Below, piece by piece: positions 1-8,460 of a stretch of 64,000 nt of DNA. Origin of the DNA: Parabacteroides sp. TM07-1AC (GTDB lineage Bacteria; Bacteroidota; Bacteroidia; Bacteroidales; Tannerellaceae); assembly GCF_003480915.1 (NCBI RefSeq), contig NZ_QUKD01000002.1, forward strand, positions 490,091-554,090. The letters run 5' to 3'. The notes below the pieces were generated by a model. The model was not told the origin of the DNA. It searched no databases and worked only from the letters and a program-made list of their open reading frames with translations. A program made the translations under genes and the position numbers. Position 1 is the stretch's first letter. Each line of letters begins with the position of its first letter.

Positions 1-80
1 TAAATCCAAATTAAATAATATTACTATATTTGACCGCGAAATAACAAGAGTTCTATAGAGACTATGGTATTTTCAACACA

Positions 81-106
81 AAAAAAGGAGCTCCTAAAAG
101 CTCCTT
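81..106 (-). terminator. Rho-independent terminator of the first susC/susD unit
   Basis: The arms AAGGAGCT (85-92) and AGCTCCTT (99-106) are perfect inverted repeats around a 6-nt loop. Read on the minus strand the stem is followed by a U-run (complement of the A-run 81-86). It lies just beyond the SusD stop codon, so it should end the susC-susD transcript. Confidence 0.85.
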
Positions 107-128
107 CTATTATAATATGAATGAATTT

Positions 129-1721
129 TTACTGCCCGCTCCAAGGATTCTGATCAGCCTCTGAGATTGCATCATTATTAAGGATTTCCATTTGAGGAAT
201 CTGACAGAAGAAACGGTAATCGTTCGATTCCAGAATTCCCACAGGTTGAGGATCGCTGACATTATAACCATTCAGATATTGCATGCCCCACACATAATGT
301 CCGGCAGGATTTGCAGCTGTTTCGCCATAACGAATCAATCGCTTCTGCAAACGAACCAGATCATAAAAACCAGCCTGTCCTTCACAGATCAGCTCTTTAC
401 GCCGTTCTTTGTAGATATCTTCCAATAATGCATCCCCACCTCCGTTGGTTGTCGGAGTCGCATTACGTGCTACCTGCAAACGATTCAATAAAGTCAGAGC
501 CTCTCCTGTACTTCCTTTCTGAGCAGCAGCCTCCGCCATGATCAACAGCATTTCAGCACCACGCATCAGGCACACTTCAGGACGAGTAGCACTTTGGATC
601 ACACTTCCTCCATCTTCTCCGTAATGTTTATACTTGTCGAAAGCCCATTTTGTATTGATTTCCTTGTTCGCATTCCTTGTACGTTTCCAAAACTGATACC
701 GGTCTTCTTTTTCCTCAAACAGTTTTACAAACTGCTCATCTACAAAGTAATCCAGGAAAGAATAGATCGGACCATCCGCATAGCCTTCGCCATAACTTTC
801 ATCTTGATTATACCAAAAGTTAAACTGCGTACTACCACCCAGGTTGTTATCGGCTGTATACTTCATCGCCCAAACCACTTCCGGATAATTGCCGCTGATC
901 ATATCGTCGAATCCCGAACGGTACTGTTCGCGCGTCATCAACTGGCTATGGTTGTCATAAACGATCTTCGCTTCGTTGTAAGCCCCTTCCCAGTTCTGCA
1001 TCACCAGATATACACGGGCCAGGATACCGGAACAAATCTCCGAATTAATTAACCATAAGTCTGTCGGATGATAATCAGCGAGCAACGACTTTGCAGTGGT
1101 AAGGTCAGACACAATCTGCGTATATATTTCCTCCACCGTTGAAAAGCCTTTATGAGCTTCATCATTGGAAGAGGTACGCAAAATCACACCCCGTTTATTT
1201 TTTGCAATAACATACGTCTGCTGATAATTCTGTATCAGATGGAAGTATTGAATTCCACGCATAGCCAACGCCTGCCCTTTGATATGTTTCTTTTGCGTTT
1301 CATCTCCGCTGGCATTATCCACATTGGTCAGGATAATGTTGGCACGGTTGATCACGTTATAGCACATCGACCATATCTTGGATGCATTTCCATCCGCCTG
1401 CGTCTTTGAGTTCGAATACTGATAAGCCGTTACCTGGTCGCCACCCATATTGGTATGGCTCACGATATCCGCACCGCCTGCATCGACATACATTTGGAAG
1501 CCCGGAAGCCCGGCATACACACGATCGCCTTTATCCGTATTAAAATACAACTGTTTATAAGCCGAAGTCAATACTTTTTCCAGCTGGGATATATTTTCGA
1601 GCACATCCGTATCATTCACTTTCACATACGAACTAGTTGTCAGATCGTCATCACATCCTGTTAGAATAAAACCTACAAGAGCGAGGGACAGGAAGGATAT
1701 GTTTATAAATAATCTTTTCAT
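129..1721 (-). CDS. SusD/RagB-family outer-membrane nutrient-binding lipoprotein
   Basis: 530 residues, the usual SusD length. The N-terminus is a lipoprotein signal ending in LTGC (Cys23) followed by Asp residues, as expected for a surface-exposed Bacteroidota lipoprotein. The middle is a TPR-like helical scaffold. The C-terminal part has the typical SusD_RagB pattern (RPEVCLMRGAEMLLIMAEA near residue 385, then an ERRKEL motif and DLVRLQKR). SusD proteins hold an oligosaccharide or peptide at the mouth of their SusC channel. The gene starts 17 nt after the upstream susC, so the two should be co-transcribed. No degradative enzyme is next to it, so the substrate cannot be read from context. 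Confidence 0.93.
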   Translation of the reverse strand: MKRLFINISFLSLALVGFILTGCDDDLTTSSYVKVNDTDVLENISQLEKVLTSAYKQLYFNTDKGDRVYAGLPGFQMYVDAGGADIVSHTNMGGDQVTAYQYSNSKTQADGNASKIWSMCYNVINRANIILTNVDNASGDETQKKHIKGQALAMRGIQYFHLIQNYQQTYVIAKNKRGVILRTSSNDEAHKGFSTVEEIYTQIVSDLTTAKSLLADYHPTDLWLINSEICSGILARVYLVMQNWEGAYNEAKIVYDNHSQLMTREQYRSGFDDMISGNYPEVVWAMKYTADNNLGGSTQFNFWYNQDESYGEGYADGPIYSFLDYFVDEQFVKLFEEKEDRYQFWKRTRNANKEINTKWAFDKYKHYGEDGGSVIQSATRPEVCLMRGAEMLLIMAEAAAQKGSTGEALTLLNRLQVARNATPTTNGGGDALLEDIYKERRKELICEGQAGFYDLVRLQKRLIRYGETAANPAGHYVWGMQYLNGYNVSDPQPVGILESNDYRFFCQIPQMEILNNDAISEADQNPWSGQ

Positions 1722-1738
1722 AAATATCTTTTTTGCAT

Positions 1739-4700
1739 TTATAATGTGATTTGAATACCGACCATATACAGTCTTCTCGAACCCTGAATACCGTTATCCG
1801 TTTCAGCGTTACCGTTATAACTGTTACCCATGACACCTGTTTCGGGATCTGTAAAGCGTTTCTTTGCCGGTCCGAAAGTCAACAGGTTATTACCTGTCAC
1901 ATACACACGCAGATTTTCCACCAATGCCTTACGGCTGATATTCTTTGGTAAAGTATAGCCTAAAGTAAGGTTTCTCAGACGCCAGTAATGATTGTCGAAT
2001 ACAAAGTTGTCGGCATATTTAACCGTTGCACCATACTGAGTATACGACCAACGGGGAATAAGCGTTCCCGCGTCACCCGGCTGTCTCCAACGGTCTTCTA
2101 CCAATTCCTGTACGACACCCACACCCGGACGGTTCATGATACGTTCTTTGTAAGTATAGTCGGAAATCTTCGATCCATAAGAATAATAGAACATAAACGA
2201 CAGGTCGATCCCTTTAAACTGGAAATTATTGGTGATAGAACCGAATACTTTAGGAATGGCAGAACCGCAGTATACGAAATCATCGGTAGTTACTTTCGCC
2301 TGGTCTTCCGTACGTACCCAACCGCCGTTGCCATCGCGGATCAACCAACCGGGCAGACCTGTTTCAGGATTCACACCGTCATATTGAGGGGCGATAAACT
2401 CGTAGATAGACTTACCTTCTTCCATTTTATAGGTACAAGCCGTACCTGCATAGGTATAAGCACCTGTCGGCAGATAAGTAACCTCATTCTTCAGTGTACT
2501 CATATTGGCGTCGATATCCCATCTGAAATCTTTTGAAGTAAAGATGTTGGCATTGATCGTTATTTCAACACCGCTATTACGAAGGTCACCGATATTCATA
2601 TTATATCCGGAAGCTGCACCGACCTGGGCCGACAGAGGCAATTCCTTATAATACAACAGGTCATTGGACGTACGGGAGTAATATTCCACCGTACCGCTCA
2701 GACGGCTGAGGAAAGAAAAGTCCAAACCAATATTCCATTGTTTATTGCTCTCCCATTTCAAATCCGGAGTCGGAGTAGTAGAAGGCTTCAGACCAGACTT
2801 CAGATAGAGGTCATCACTTTCGTAAGTTCCCTGATAACCGTATAGTACTTCGTCCCCAGCTTTACCGTTACTGGCATTACGTACGATCAACTTATCATTA
2901 CCGGTCGTACCGTAACTGGCACGAAGCACCAGATTGTCAATCCATTTCGTATCTTCCAGGAAGCCTTCTTTCGATATTCTCCAGGAAGCACCGGCCGACC
3001 AGAATGTACCCCAACGGTTATCGGAGCTGAAGCGGGAAGAACCGTCCTCACGAATCGAGGCAGAGAGATAGTATTTATTCAGGAAATTATAATCTAACTT
3101 TCCGAAGAATGACAACAGAGAATATTTATCACGGCCTCCCCATACACCAAAGTTCTTGGTCGTATTCGACAACTCGTATTTACCTAATTCCATGATACCT
3201 TCACCCCAACCTTGCTCATAGTGGGAATCCCAGGTATACCACTCGTGACCAGCCATAGCGGAGATATTATGATCGCCGATCGACCAGTCGCCCGACAACA
3301 CATTATTCCAGGTGGTAGAGCGCTTATTGAAATCATAACGGCTGGCATAACCTCCGTCCGCCAGGATAGAAATACCGTAAGGAGCAGTCTGGCCGCTACC
3401 ATGTACAGCAGATGTATACACCATCGAACGACTCCAGTAATCGTCGATATTCAAAGCTGAACGGAACTTCAGGTTATACGGCAACTTAAACTCTGTATTA
3501 AACTGAGCCGAGAGAATGTGTCCCATATTATTATCGAAACTATCATCATTCTCATTATCCCAATAGTCACCCGAATTGTTCAGGACATGTGCTCCGAAAA
3601 AGTTATTGGTGTATTTGCCATAGTCGTACATTCTTTTTCCGGTCTTTTCCGAAACCACCCATCCCGTATTATCCTCGTTACGCAACCAGGGAGACGACAG
3701 TGTTGTCGTAAAGTTGGCAGCACGGCTGGCACCTCCCGATACATTTTGGCGATGACGGGAGTAGGATAAGCTACCTGCCACCTTCCACCAGTCGAACAGT
3801 TCCGTACTTAAATTCGTACGGAAAGAATACCGTTTGTAATACTGGCGATTTCCATATCCCTGATCATCCAGGTAACCACCGGAGAAGAAATATGAAGTCT
3901 TACCATTTCCGGTCTGTCCGCTTATATCCACACTATAATCCTGACGTAGTTTTCGGGAGAAAATGGCTTTATAAACATCCCAGTCGTCTTCCTCCCATAC
4001 ATATTCCAGATTAGGATTCATGTAAGGATTGCCGTTACCGTCATGCAAAACATAATCTTCGTTGATATATCTAAACGGGGTCACATAAATAGTTTCTCCC
4101 TTTGAATTTCTTGTTGCTTTCACCTGCTTGGTCAATGCCTGGGAAGATGCATAATCGCCGGCTGCCTTCGCATCCATGCCATCGTAAAGCAATGCATCGT
4201 AATACAATGCATACCAGGTATTCTCCAACTGTTGATAAGGGTTCGCCTTTTTAGGGTTCTTTACCGCATTGTCGGAAGTCCCCCATGCCCCACGGAAATT
4301 AATCTGAGGCTTAGCTGATTTACCCCTCTTGGTAGTAATCATCACAACCCCATTCGCAGCACGCGAACCATACAAAGAGGTTGCCGCGGCATCCTTCAAG
4401 ACCGTCATCGATTCGATATCCGTCGGATTGATCTGATTAAGACCGCCATCGTAAGGCATACCGTCCACAATATACAAAGGATCAGCCTTTCCGGACATAG
4501 AAGAAATACCACGAATTTCGACACGGGCTTCGGCACCGGGATTACCTTGTACGTTTACCACATTCACACCGGCTGACATACCTTGCAATGCTTCCGTAAA
4601 ACCGGTACCCATCACCTTTTCCAGTTTCTCTGCTTTCACAACAGAGGCCGATCCGGTAAAGGTCGATTTCTTAGCCGTACCATAAGCTACAACTACAACT

Positions 4701-5068
4701 TCATCCAAATCTTGTGTCGCATCGCTCAACTTAACATGTAAGTTGGCTTGCCCATTCCAGGTAATCTCCTGCGTAGCCAGGCCGACAAAAGATATTACAA
4801 TAACCGATCCCCGCCGGACATTATCCAGGCTAAATCGGCCGTCGGTATCGGTAATCGTACCGACAGAAGTTCCTTTTACTACGACAGAAGCACCGGCTAC
4901 GGGCCCCATATCGTCAGAGACAAGGCCTGAGACCTTATTTCCCTGTTGCACTACCATCGTTTCGGGACTTGTTGGAATAGCTGCAACTACAGTTCCCGCA
5001 GCTCCAAACAATACAGAAAACATTAGTGATTTAATTAGTTTTGAGTCTGTCCACATAGTTAAATTCAA
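1739..5068 (-). CDS. SusC/RagA-family TonB-linked outer-membrane transporter
   Basis: 1109 residues. After a signal peptide comes a carboxypeptidase-regulatory-like (CarboxypepD_reg) beta domain near residues 45-120, the TonB-box-type segment DLDEVVVVAYG, then a plug domain with the SusC hallmark AAATSLYGSRAANGVVMITT near residues 228-248. The rest is a long beta barrel ending in an aromatic-rich strand (RRLYMVGIQITL). It imports the ligand captured by the SusD encoded 17 nt downstream, using TonB energy. Unlike the second SusC of the window it has no STN domain, so it is unlikely to signal through a FecR/ECF sigma pair. Confidence 0.95.
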   Translation of the reverse strand: MNLTMWTDSKLIKSLMFSVLFGAAGTVVAAIPTSPETMVVQQGNKVSGLVSDDMGPVAGASVVVKGTSVGTITDTDGRFSLDNVRRGSVIVISFVGLATQEITWNGQANLHVKLSDATQDLDEVVVVAYGTAKKSTFTGSASVVKAEKLEKVMGTGFTEALQGMSAGVNVVNVQGNPGAEARVEIRGISSMSGKADPLYIVDGMPYDGGLNQINPTDIESMTVLKDAAATSLYGSRAANGVVMITTKRGKSAKPQINFRGAWGTSDNAVKNPKKANPYQQLENTWYALYYDALLYDGMDAKAAGDYASSQALTKQVKATRNSKGETIYVTPFRYINEDYVLHDGNGNPYMNPNLEYVWEEDDWDVYKAIFSRKLRQDYSVDISGQTGNGKTSYFFSGGYLDDQGYGNRQYYKRYSFRTNLSTELFDWWKVAGSLSYSRHRQNVSGGASRAANFTTTLSSPWLRNEDNTGWVVSEKTGKRMYDYGKYTNNFFGAHVLNNSGDYWDNENDDSFDNNMGHILSAQFNTEFKLPYNLKFRSALNIDDYWSRSMVYTSAVHGSGQTAPYGISILADGGYASRYDFNKRSTTWNNVLSGDWSIGDHNISAMAGHEWYTWDSHYEQGWGEGIMELGKYELSNTTKNFGVWGGRDKYSLLSFFGKLDYNFLNKYYLSASIREDGSSRFSSDNRWGTFWSAGASWRISKEGFLEDTKWIDNLVLRASYGTTGNDKLIVRNASNGKAGDEVLYGYQGTYESDDLYLKSGLKPSTTPTPDLKWESNKQWNIGLDFSFLSRLSGTVEYYSRTSNDLLYYKELPLSAQVGAASGYNMNIGDLRNSGVEITINANIFTSKDFRWDIDANMSTLKNEVTYLPTGAYTYAGTACTYKMEEGKSIYEFIAPQYDGVNPETGLPGWLIRDGNGGWVRTEDQAKVTTDDFVYCGSAIPKVFGSITNNFQFKGIDLSFMFYYSYGSKISDYTYKERIMNRPGVGVVQELVEDRWRQPGDAGTLIPRWSYTQYGATVKYADNFVFDNHYWRLRNLTLGYTLPKNISRKALVENLRVYVTGNNLLTFGPAKKRFTDPETGVMGNSYNGNAETDNGIQGSRRLYMVGIQITL

Positions 5069-5251
5069 GACTTTAATTAAATAATTTTAATCATAATAGC
5101 GTTCATTTCATTAGAGGTTGCGCTTCTCTCCTCAAAAAAGCGCCTAGGTCCATACGTTCTAAAATAAAGTTCACAAAATCAAGACACACAACTTCTTACA
5201 CACAACATTTCGATCTACTCATCTTGATTACACACACTATACTTTCTTCAA

Positions 5252-5280
5252 CAAATATAATCTATCATTAATAACTACAA
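5252..5280 (-). promoter_or_regulatory. Candidate promoter of the first susC/susD unit
   Basis: The minus strand reads TATATTTG (complement of 5252-5259), a match to the Bacteroidota -7 box TAnnTTTG, with CTTG 18 nt upstream as a possible -33 box. It would give a leader of about 175 nt before the susC start. The spacing is one short of the usual range, so this is only a candidate. Confidence 0.4.
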
Positions 5281-5450
5281 GCATAAAAATATATATTTAA
5301 TACTTTATTCCTCACTATTTAACATTCATAAATTAAGAAAAGTAATCCGGTAAAAACTCCTAACCGATCAAATACAATAAGCATAAGAGATCGATAAACC
5401 AATTTCGCCGATAACGGGTTTTAACATATAACACGGTGATGTTTCATACC

Positions 5451-5553
5451 GGTGACAGATGACAGATAAGGTTGCAGATAAAAACAACTATCTGCAACCA
5501 TTTATAGCCTAATAGCCAAACAAATACAGGTAATTGTTGCAGATGACAGATAA
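5451..5553. repeat. Intergenic GACAGAT/GTTGCAGAT repeat with a perfect hairpin
   Basis: GGTTGCAGATA (5470-5480) and TATCTGCAACC (5489-5499) form a perfect 11-bp inverted repeat with an 8-nt loop. GATGACAGATAA occurs before it (from 5458) and again at 5542-5553, the second time after another GTTGCAGAT. The 5069-5910 gap holds no convincing gene; its structured parts are this element, the element at 5663-5768 and the ilvC terminator. Confidence 0.7.
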
Positions 5554-5662
5554 ATTCGGAAAACTTTATGATAGAAAACTTACTTAGCTAAAAGCAGTCA
5601 CACAGGTAGCCACTATATCCCTTTCCAGCACCTTTTATTGCATAGCTAGGGAGTTTTTAAAT

Positions 5663-5768
5663 CAAAAGTCCCTACTTATTATTATTACCCTGTACAGGGT
5701 AGCCGGACAGGGTGTACAGGATGGATAGCCAAGGTGTACAGGGTAGCTTTAATAAGTAAGGACTTTTG
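5663..5768. repeat. Three-unit 22-nt repeat array inside a 34-nt inverted repeat
   Basis: GTACAGG begins at 5692, 5714 and 5736, an exact 22-nt period repeated three times. The first unit includes the perfect palindrome ACCCTGTACAGGGT (5687-5700). The array is bracketed by long inverted arms (5663-5696 and 5735-5768), both carrying CAAAAGTCC and TACTTATTA-type sequence at their outer ends. It lies between the ilvC terminator and the divergent upstream side of susC. Confidence 0.8.
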
Positions 5769-5833
5769 TATTAATAAGTCATGAGGTAAGACTTAATTAG
5801 TCAGAGGTTTATGCTTAACCGGTAACGGAATAG

Positions 5834-5871
5834 AAAAAGCGGCAACCCGGAACATACCGGATTACCGCTTT
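5834..5871 (-). terminator. Rho-independent terminator of the ilv operon
   Basis: A 15-bp stem (5836-5850 with 5857-5871, loop of 6 nt, two G-U pairs on the minus strand) is followed on the minus strand by a short U-run (complement of A-run 5834-5838). It lies about 40 nt past the ilvC stop codon. Confidence 0.88.
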
Positions 5872-5910
5872 ATATCACAAAAATGTTTAGCTTACTTATC
5901 GCACCAACTA

Positions 5911-6957
5911 TTAGTTGTTTTCAGGACGAAGTTTACGAACAACAGCACCTGCACGCCACATTTCGCTTTCACGAAGAGCAGCCAGTTCTTTTTCAAGACC
6001 TTCACGGTAGTCTGGCTTACTGTTTGTATCGATAGAACGCTGTGCTTCGTTACCACAGGCAACTTCGCTATACAGTTTCTGGAAGACCGGTTTTGTAGCA
6101 TCGTGGAACGGGCCCATCCAGTCCAAAGCACCACGCTGTGCTGTAGTCGAACAGTTTGCATACATCCAGTCCATACCGTTTTCTGCGAACAACGGCATCA
6201 ACGACTGAGTAAGTTCTTCTACTGTTTCATTGAATGCTTCAGAAGGTTCGTGACCGTTTTCACGCAGTGTTTCGTACTGAGCAAGCAGTAATCCCTGGAT
6301 TGCACCCATCAAAGTACCACGTTCGCCAGTCAGGTCGGAATATACTTCTTTCTTGAAAGTTGTTTCGAACAAGTAACCTGAACCTACACCGATACCCAAT
6401 GCGATTACGCGATCCCATGCCTTGCCTGTTGCATCCTGGAAGATAGCGTAGCTTGAGTTCAAGCCACGGCCCTGCAGGAACATACGACGAAGTGAAGTAC
6501 CCGATCCTTTCGGAGCAACCAGGATTACGTCTACATCAGCAGGAGGGATGATGTTTGTACGTTCTTTATAAGTAATACCGAAACCGTGAGAGAAATACAA
6601 TGCCTTACCCGGAGTCAGGTATTTTTTGATACGCGGCCATACTTCAATCTGTGCGGCATCTGAAAGCAGATACTGTATGATTGTTGCTTTTTCGCAAGCT
6701 TCTTCGATATCGAACAGTGTTTCGCCCGGCACCCAACCGTCAGCAACGGCTTTTTCCCAGGTTTTACCACCTTTACGTTGTCCTACAATTACGTTAAAAC
6801 CGTTGTCGCGCAAGTTCAGGCTCTGGCCGGGACCTTGTACGCCATAACCTATCACGGCGATAGTTTCATCTTTCAATACTTCTCTTGCCTTTTCCAACGG
6901 AAATTCTTCGCGGGTTACTACGTTTTCATCAACACCGCCAAAATTCATTACTGCCAT
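5911..6957 (-). CDS. ilvC: Ketol-acid reductoisomerase (class I)
   Basis: 348 residues, short (class I) type. It converts 2-acetolactate or 2-aceto-2-hydroxybutyrate to the dihydroxy acid using NADPH and Mg2+, the second common step of valine, leucine and isoleucine synthesis. The N-terminal Rossmann motif GYGVQGPGQSLNLRDNG is at about residues 37-53, followed by VGQRKGGKT for the cofactor phosphate. The C-terminal knotted domain carries the acidic metal site (SDLTGERGTLMGAIQGLL, then NETVEELTQ). It is the last gene of the ilvD-ilvB-ilvN-thioesterase-ilvC series and is followed by a strong terminator. A 168-nt gap with a large hairpin separates it from the thioesterase gene, so expression may be partly uncoupled. 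Confidence 0.97.
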   Translation of the reverse strand: MAVMNFGGVDENVVTREEFPLEKAREVLKDETIAVIGYGVQGPGQSLNLRDNGFNVIVGQRKGGKTWEKAVADGWVPGETLFDIEEACEKATIIQYLLSDAAQIEVWPRIKKYLTPGKALYFSHGFGITYKERTNIIPPADVDVILVAPKGSGTSLRRMFLQGRGLNSSYAIFQDATGKAWDRVIALGIGVGSGYLFETTFKKEVYSDLTGERGTLMGAIQGLLLAQYETLRENGHEPSEAFNETVEELTQSLMPLFAENGMDWMYANCSTTAQRGALDWMGPFHDATKPVFQKLYSEVACGNEAQRSIDTNSKPDYREGLEKELAALRESEMWRAGAVVRKLRPENN

Positions 6958-7013
6958 TTTCTTTTTACTATTAAAATGTATATAAAATAATTTGTTTCTA
7001 TATAAGTCTCACT

Positions 7014-7118
7014 ATGGCACGCAGATGACGCAGATTAGACAGATTTACACAGATAATAATTTATTCACACAATATAAATCTGTGCCCATCTGTTCAATCT
7101 GCGTCATCTGTGTGCCAT
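7014..7118. repeat. Large hairpin repeat, CAGAT-rich
   Basis: Two 41-nt arms (7014-7054 and 7078-7118) are near-perfect inverted copies around a 23-nt AT-rich loop. Each arm is built from short words such as GCAGATGACGCAGATT and CACAGAT. It fills the gap between the thioesterase and ilvC genes and ends 7 nt before the thioesterase stop codon. The look is that of a mobile palindromic repeat and not of a terminator, because no U-run follows on the minus strand. Confidence 0.85.
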
Positions 7119-7125
7119 TTTGCAT

Positions 7126-7857
7126 CTATGTCCAGGTGACAGCGGCGCGGCATATTGCTTTGCCATCGTTACATATTGCCATATTATATTTGCCTTCGGA
7201 TACTTCTTGGTTATGGAGCGTCAACTCCATGCCATATTTACCTTCAGACTGATAAGCGATCTCAAAACGGCCAATTTCTTTTTCACGAAACATGCCGATG
7301 TCGAATAAATCGAGCAGGTGTTCCATGTATTTGATACTGTTCAAATGTCCATTCACATCGAGGTCGCTGTATTTCACACGATAGGGCTCACCGGGCACCT
7401 TGTTTTCTACCGGGGAGATCTTACCGGGTTTCTCGATCGGACAAGGACGGTCGGTGACATAAGCACTCAGCCCTTCTACATCGAGCAAAGTCGGACGACG
7501 GGTTTCCACATCGATAGCCGCCCAGATGGAACGGGCAAAGCCGAATGTTTTACCTTCGCCATTCACCAGTTCGAAACAACGGCTGGTAAATAACTTTCCG
7601 ACTTCATCGACCCAGGTATATAAGGTTACGGACTCGGACATAGCCGGATAGGAAGTCATTTCGATTGCCAGGCGGGAAAGCACCCATGCGGTATGCCTTT
7701 CGGTCATGTCGTTATAACCGAAGCCACGGTCGGCGGCATGACAGGAAGCGGCGTGCAGCAAATAAGTTCCGATCATCGGAATAGTGATGCGCCCCCGAAA
7801 GTCCATCAGATAAGACTCGGTTACGAAATGAAACTCTCCTACTTTGTTCTTCTCCAT
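7126..7857 (-). CDS. Acyl-ACP thioesterase (FatA/FatB-like)
   Basis: 243 residues with two hotdog-fold halves. The N-terminal half has the FHFVTESYLMDFRGRITI start and WVLSRLAIEM strand; the C-terminal half carries YSDLDVNGHLNSIKYMEH with the Asn and His expected in the active site of this family. Such enzymes release fatty acids from acyl-carrier protein in the cytoplasm. The gene follows ilvN by 39 nt inside the branched-chain amino acid operon, an arrangement I recall from Bacteroides as well. The context suggests a link between branched-chain precursors and branched fatty acid supply, but that is inference; a role on some other thioester is possible. Confidence 0.88.
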   Translation of the reverse strand: MEKNKVGEFHFVTESYLMDFRGRITIPMIGTYLLHAASCHAADRGFGYNDMTERHTAWVLSRLAIEMTSYPAMSESVTLYTWVDEVGKLFTSRCFELVNGEGKTFGFARSIWAAIDVETRRPTLLDVEGLSAYVTDRPCPIEKPGKISPVENKVPGEPYRVKYSDLDVNGHLNSIKYMEHLLDLFDIGMFREKEIGRFEIAYQSEGKYGMELTLHNQEVSEGKYNMAICNDGKAICRAAVTWT

Positions 7858-7896
7858 ACTCTTCTTTTTATAAGGGACGAAGTCCTTCTGTTTGTA

Positions 7897-8448
7897 TTAA
7901 TGTTTATCCTGCAACTTCTTTTCCATCGAGGACAGCATATCGCTCAGGCGCTCTACCTTACTCTTCGTAATCGCAACACGACCGGAACGGATGAATTGCA
8001 ACACGCCGATCGTCTCACTCAGTTCTTTGAACAAGGCTTGCGTTTCATCATAATGACCACTCTTTTCGAGTACGACACAGCTCTCGTTCATTTCAAGGAT
8101 ACGGGCATTATACTTACGGATCAGATCTTCTACCGTACCCATCTTGATAAAGAGTTCGGTACTCAGTTTGTAAAGAGCTATTTCCTGGTAAACCAAGTCT
8201 TCATCCGTATTATAATAGGCTTTCAGAATATCCACACGCTTGTCGATCTGTTTAACGACCTTATCGATCATATCCTCGTCGGCAAAGGTAGTAATTGTGA
8301 ACTTATGTATTCCCTTTATGGCGGAAGGAGAAACAGAAAGCGTCTCAATGTTCAGTTGCCGGCGCGTAAAGATAACGGTTATCTGGTTCAGAAGACCTAC
8401 TGTGTTTTCTGAAAAGATAATAACGGTATATAATTTTTTCGTATTCAT
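7897..8448 (-). CDS. ilvN: Acetolactate synthase regulatory (small) subunit
   Basis: 183 residues. An N-terminal ACT domain (YTVIIFSENTVGLLNQITVIFTRR, residues about 7-75) binds the feedback inhibitor valine in this family, and the C-terminal domain (residues about 85-165) activates the catalytic subunit. The start codon lies 12 nt downstream of the ilvB stop, so the two subunits are almost certainly translated from one mRNA. Length matches the IlvH/IlvN type. The symbol ilvH would be equally acceptable. Confidence 0.93.
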   Translation of the reverse strand: MNTKKLYTVIIFSENTVGLLNQITVIFTRRQLNIETLSVSPSAIKGIHKFTITTFADEDMIDKVVKQIDKRVDILKAYYNTDEDLVYQEIALYKLSTELFIKMGTVEDLIRKYNARILEMNESCVVLEKSGHYDETQALFKELSETIGVLQFIRSGRVAITKSKVERLSDMLSSMEKKLQDKH

Positions 8449-8460
8449 AATTGTTCCTCC

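Noticed and set aside
4743-5084. Plus-strand frame of 113 codons opposite the susC N-terminus
   Set aside because: Antisense shadow of a strongly supported susC; no independent evidence. Other long antisense frames (for example 33883-34938 over ppk1 and 58894-59817 over valS) were rejected for the same reason.
7014-7118. Hairpin taken as an insertion sequence remnant or terminator
   Set aside because: No transposase fragment or U-run; the arms meet almost perfectly, as in palindromic repeats.
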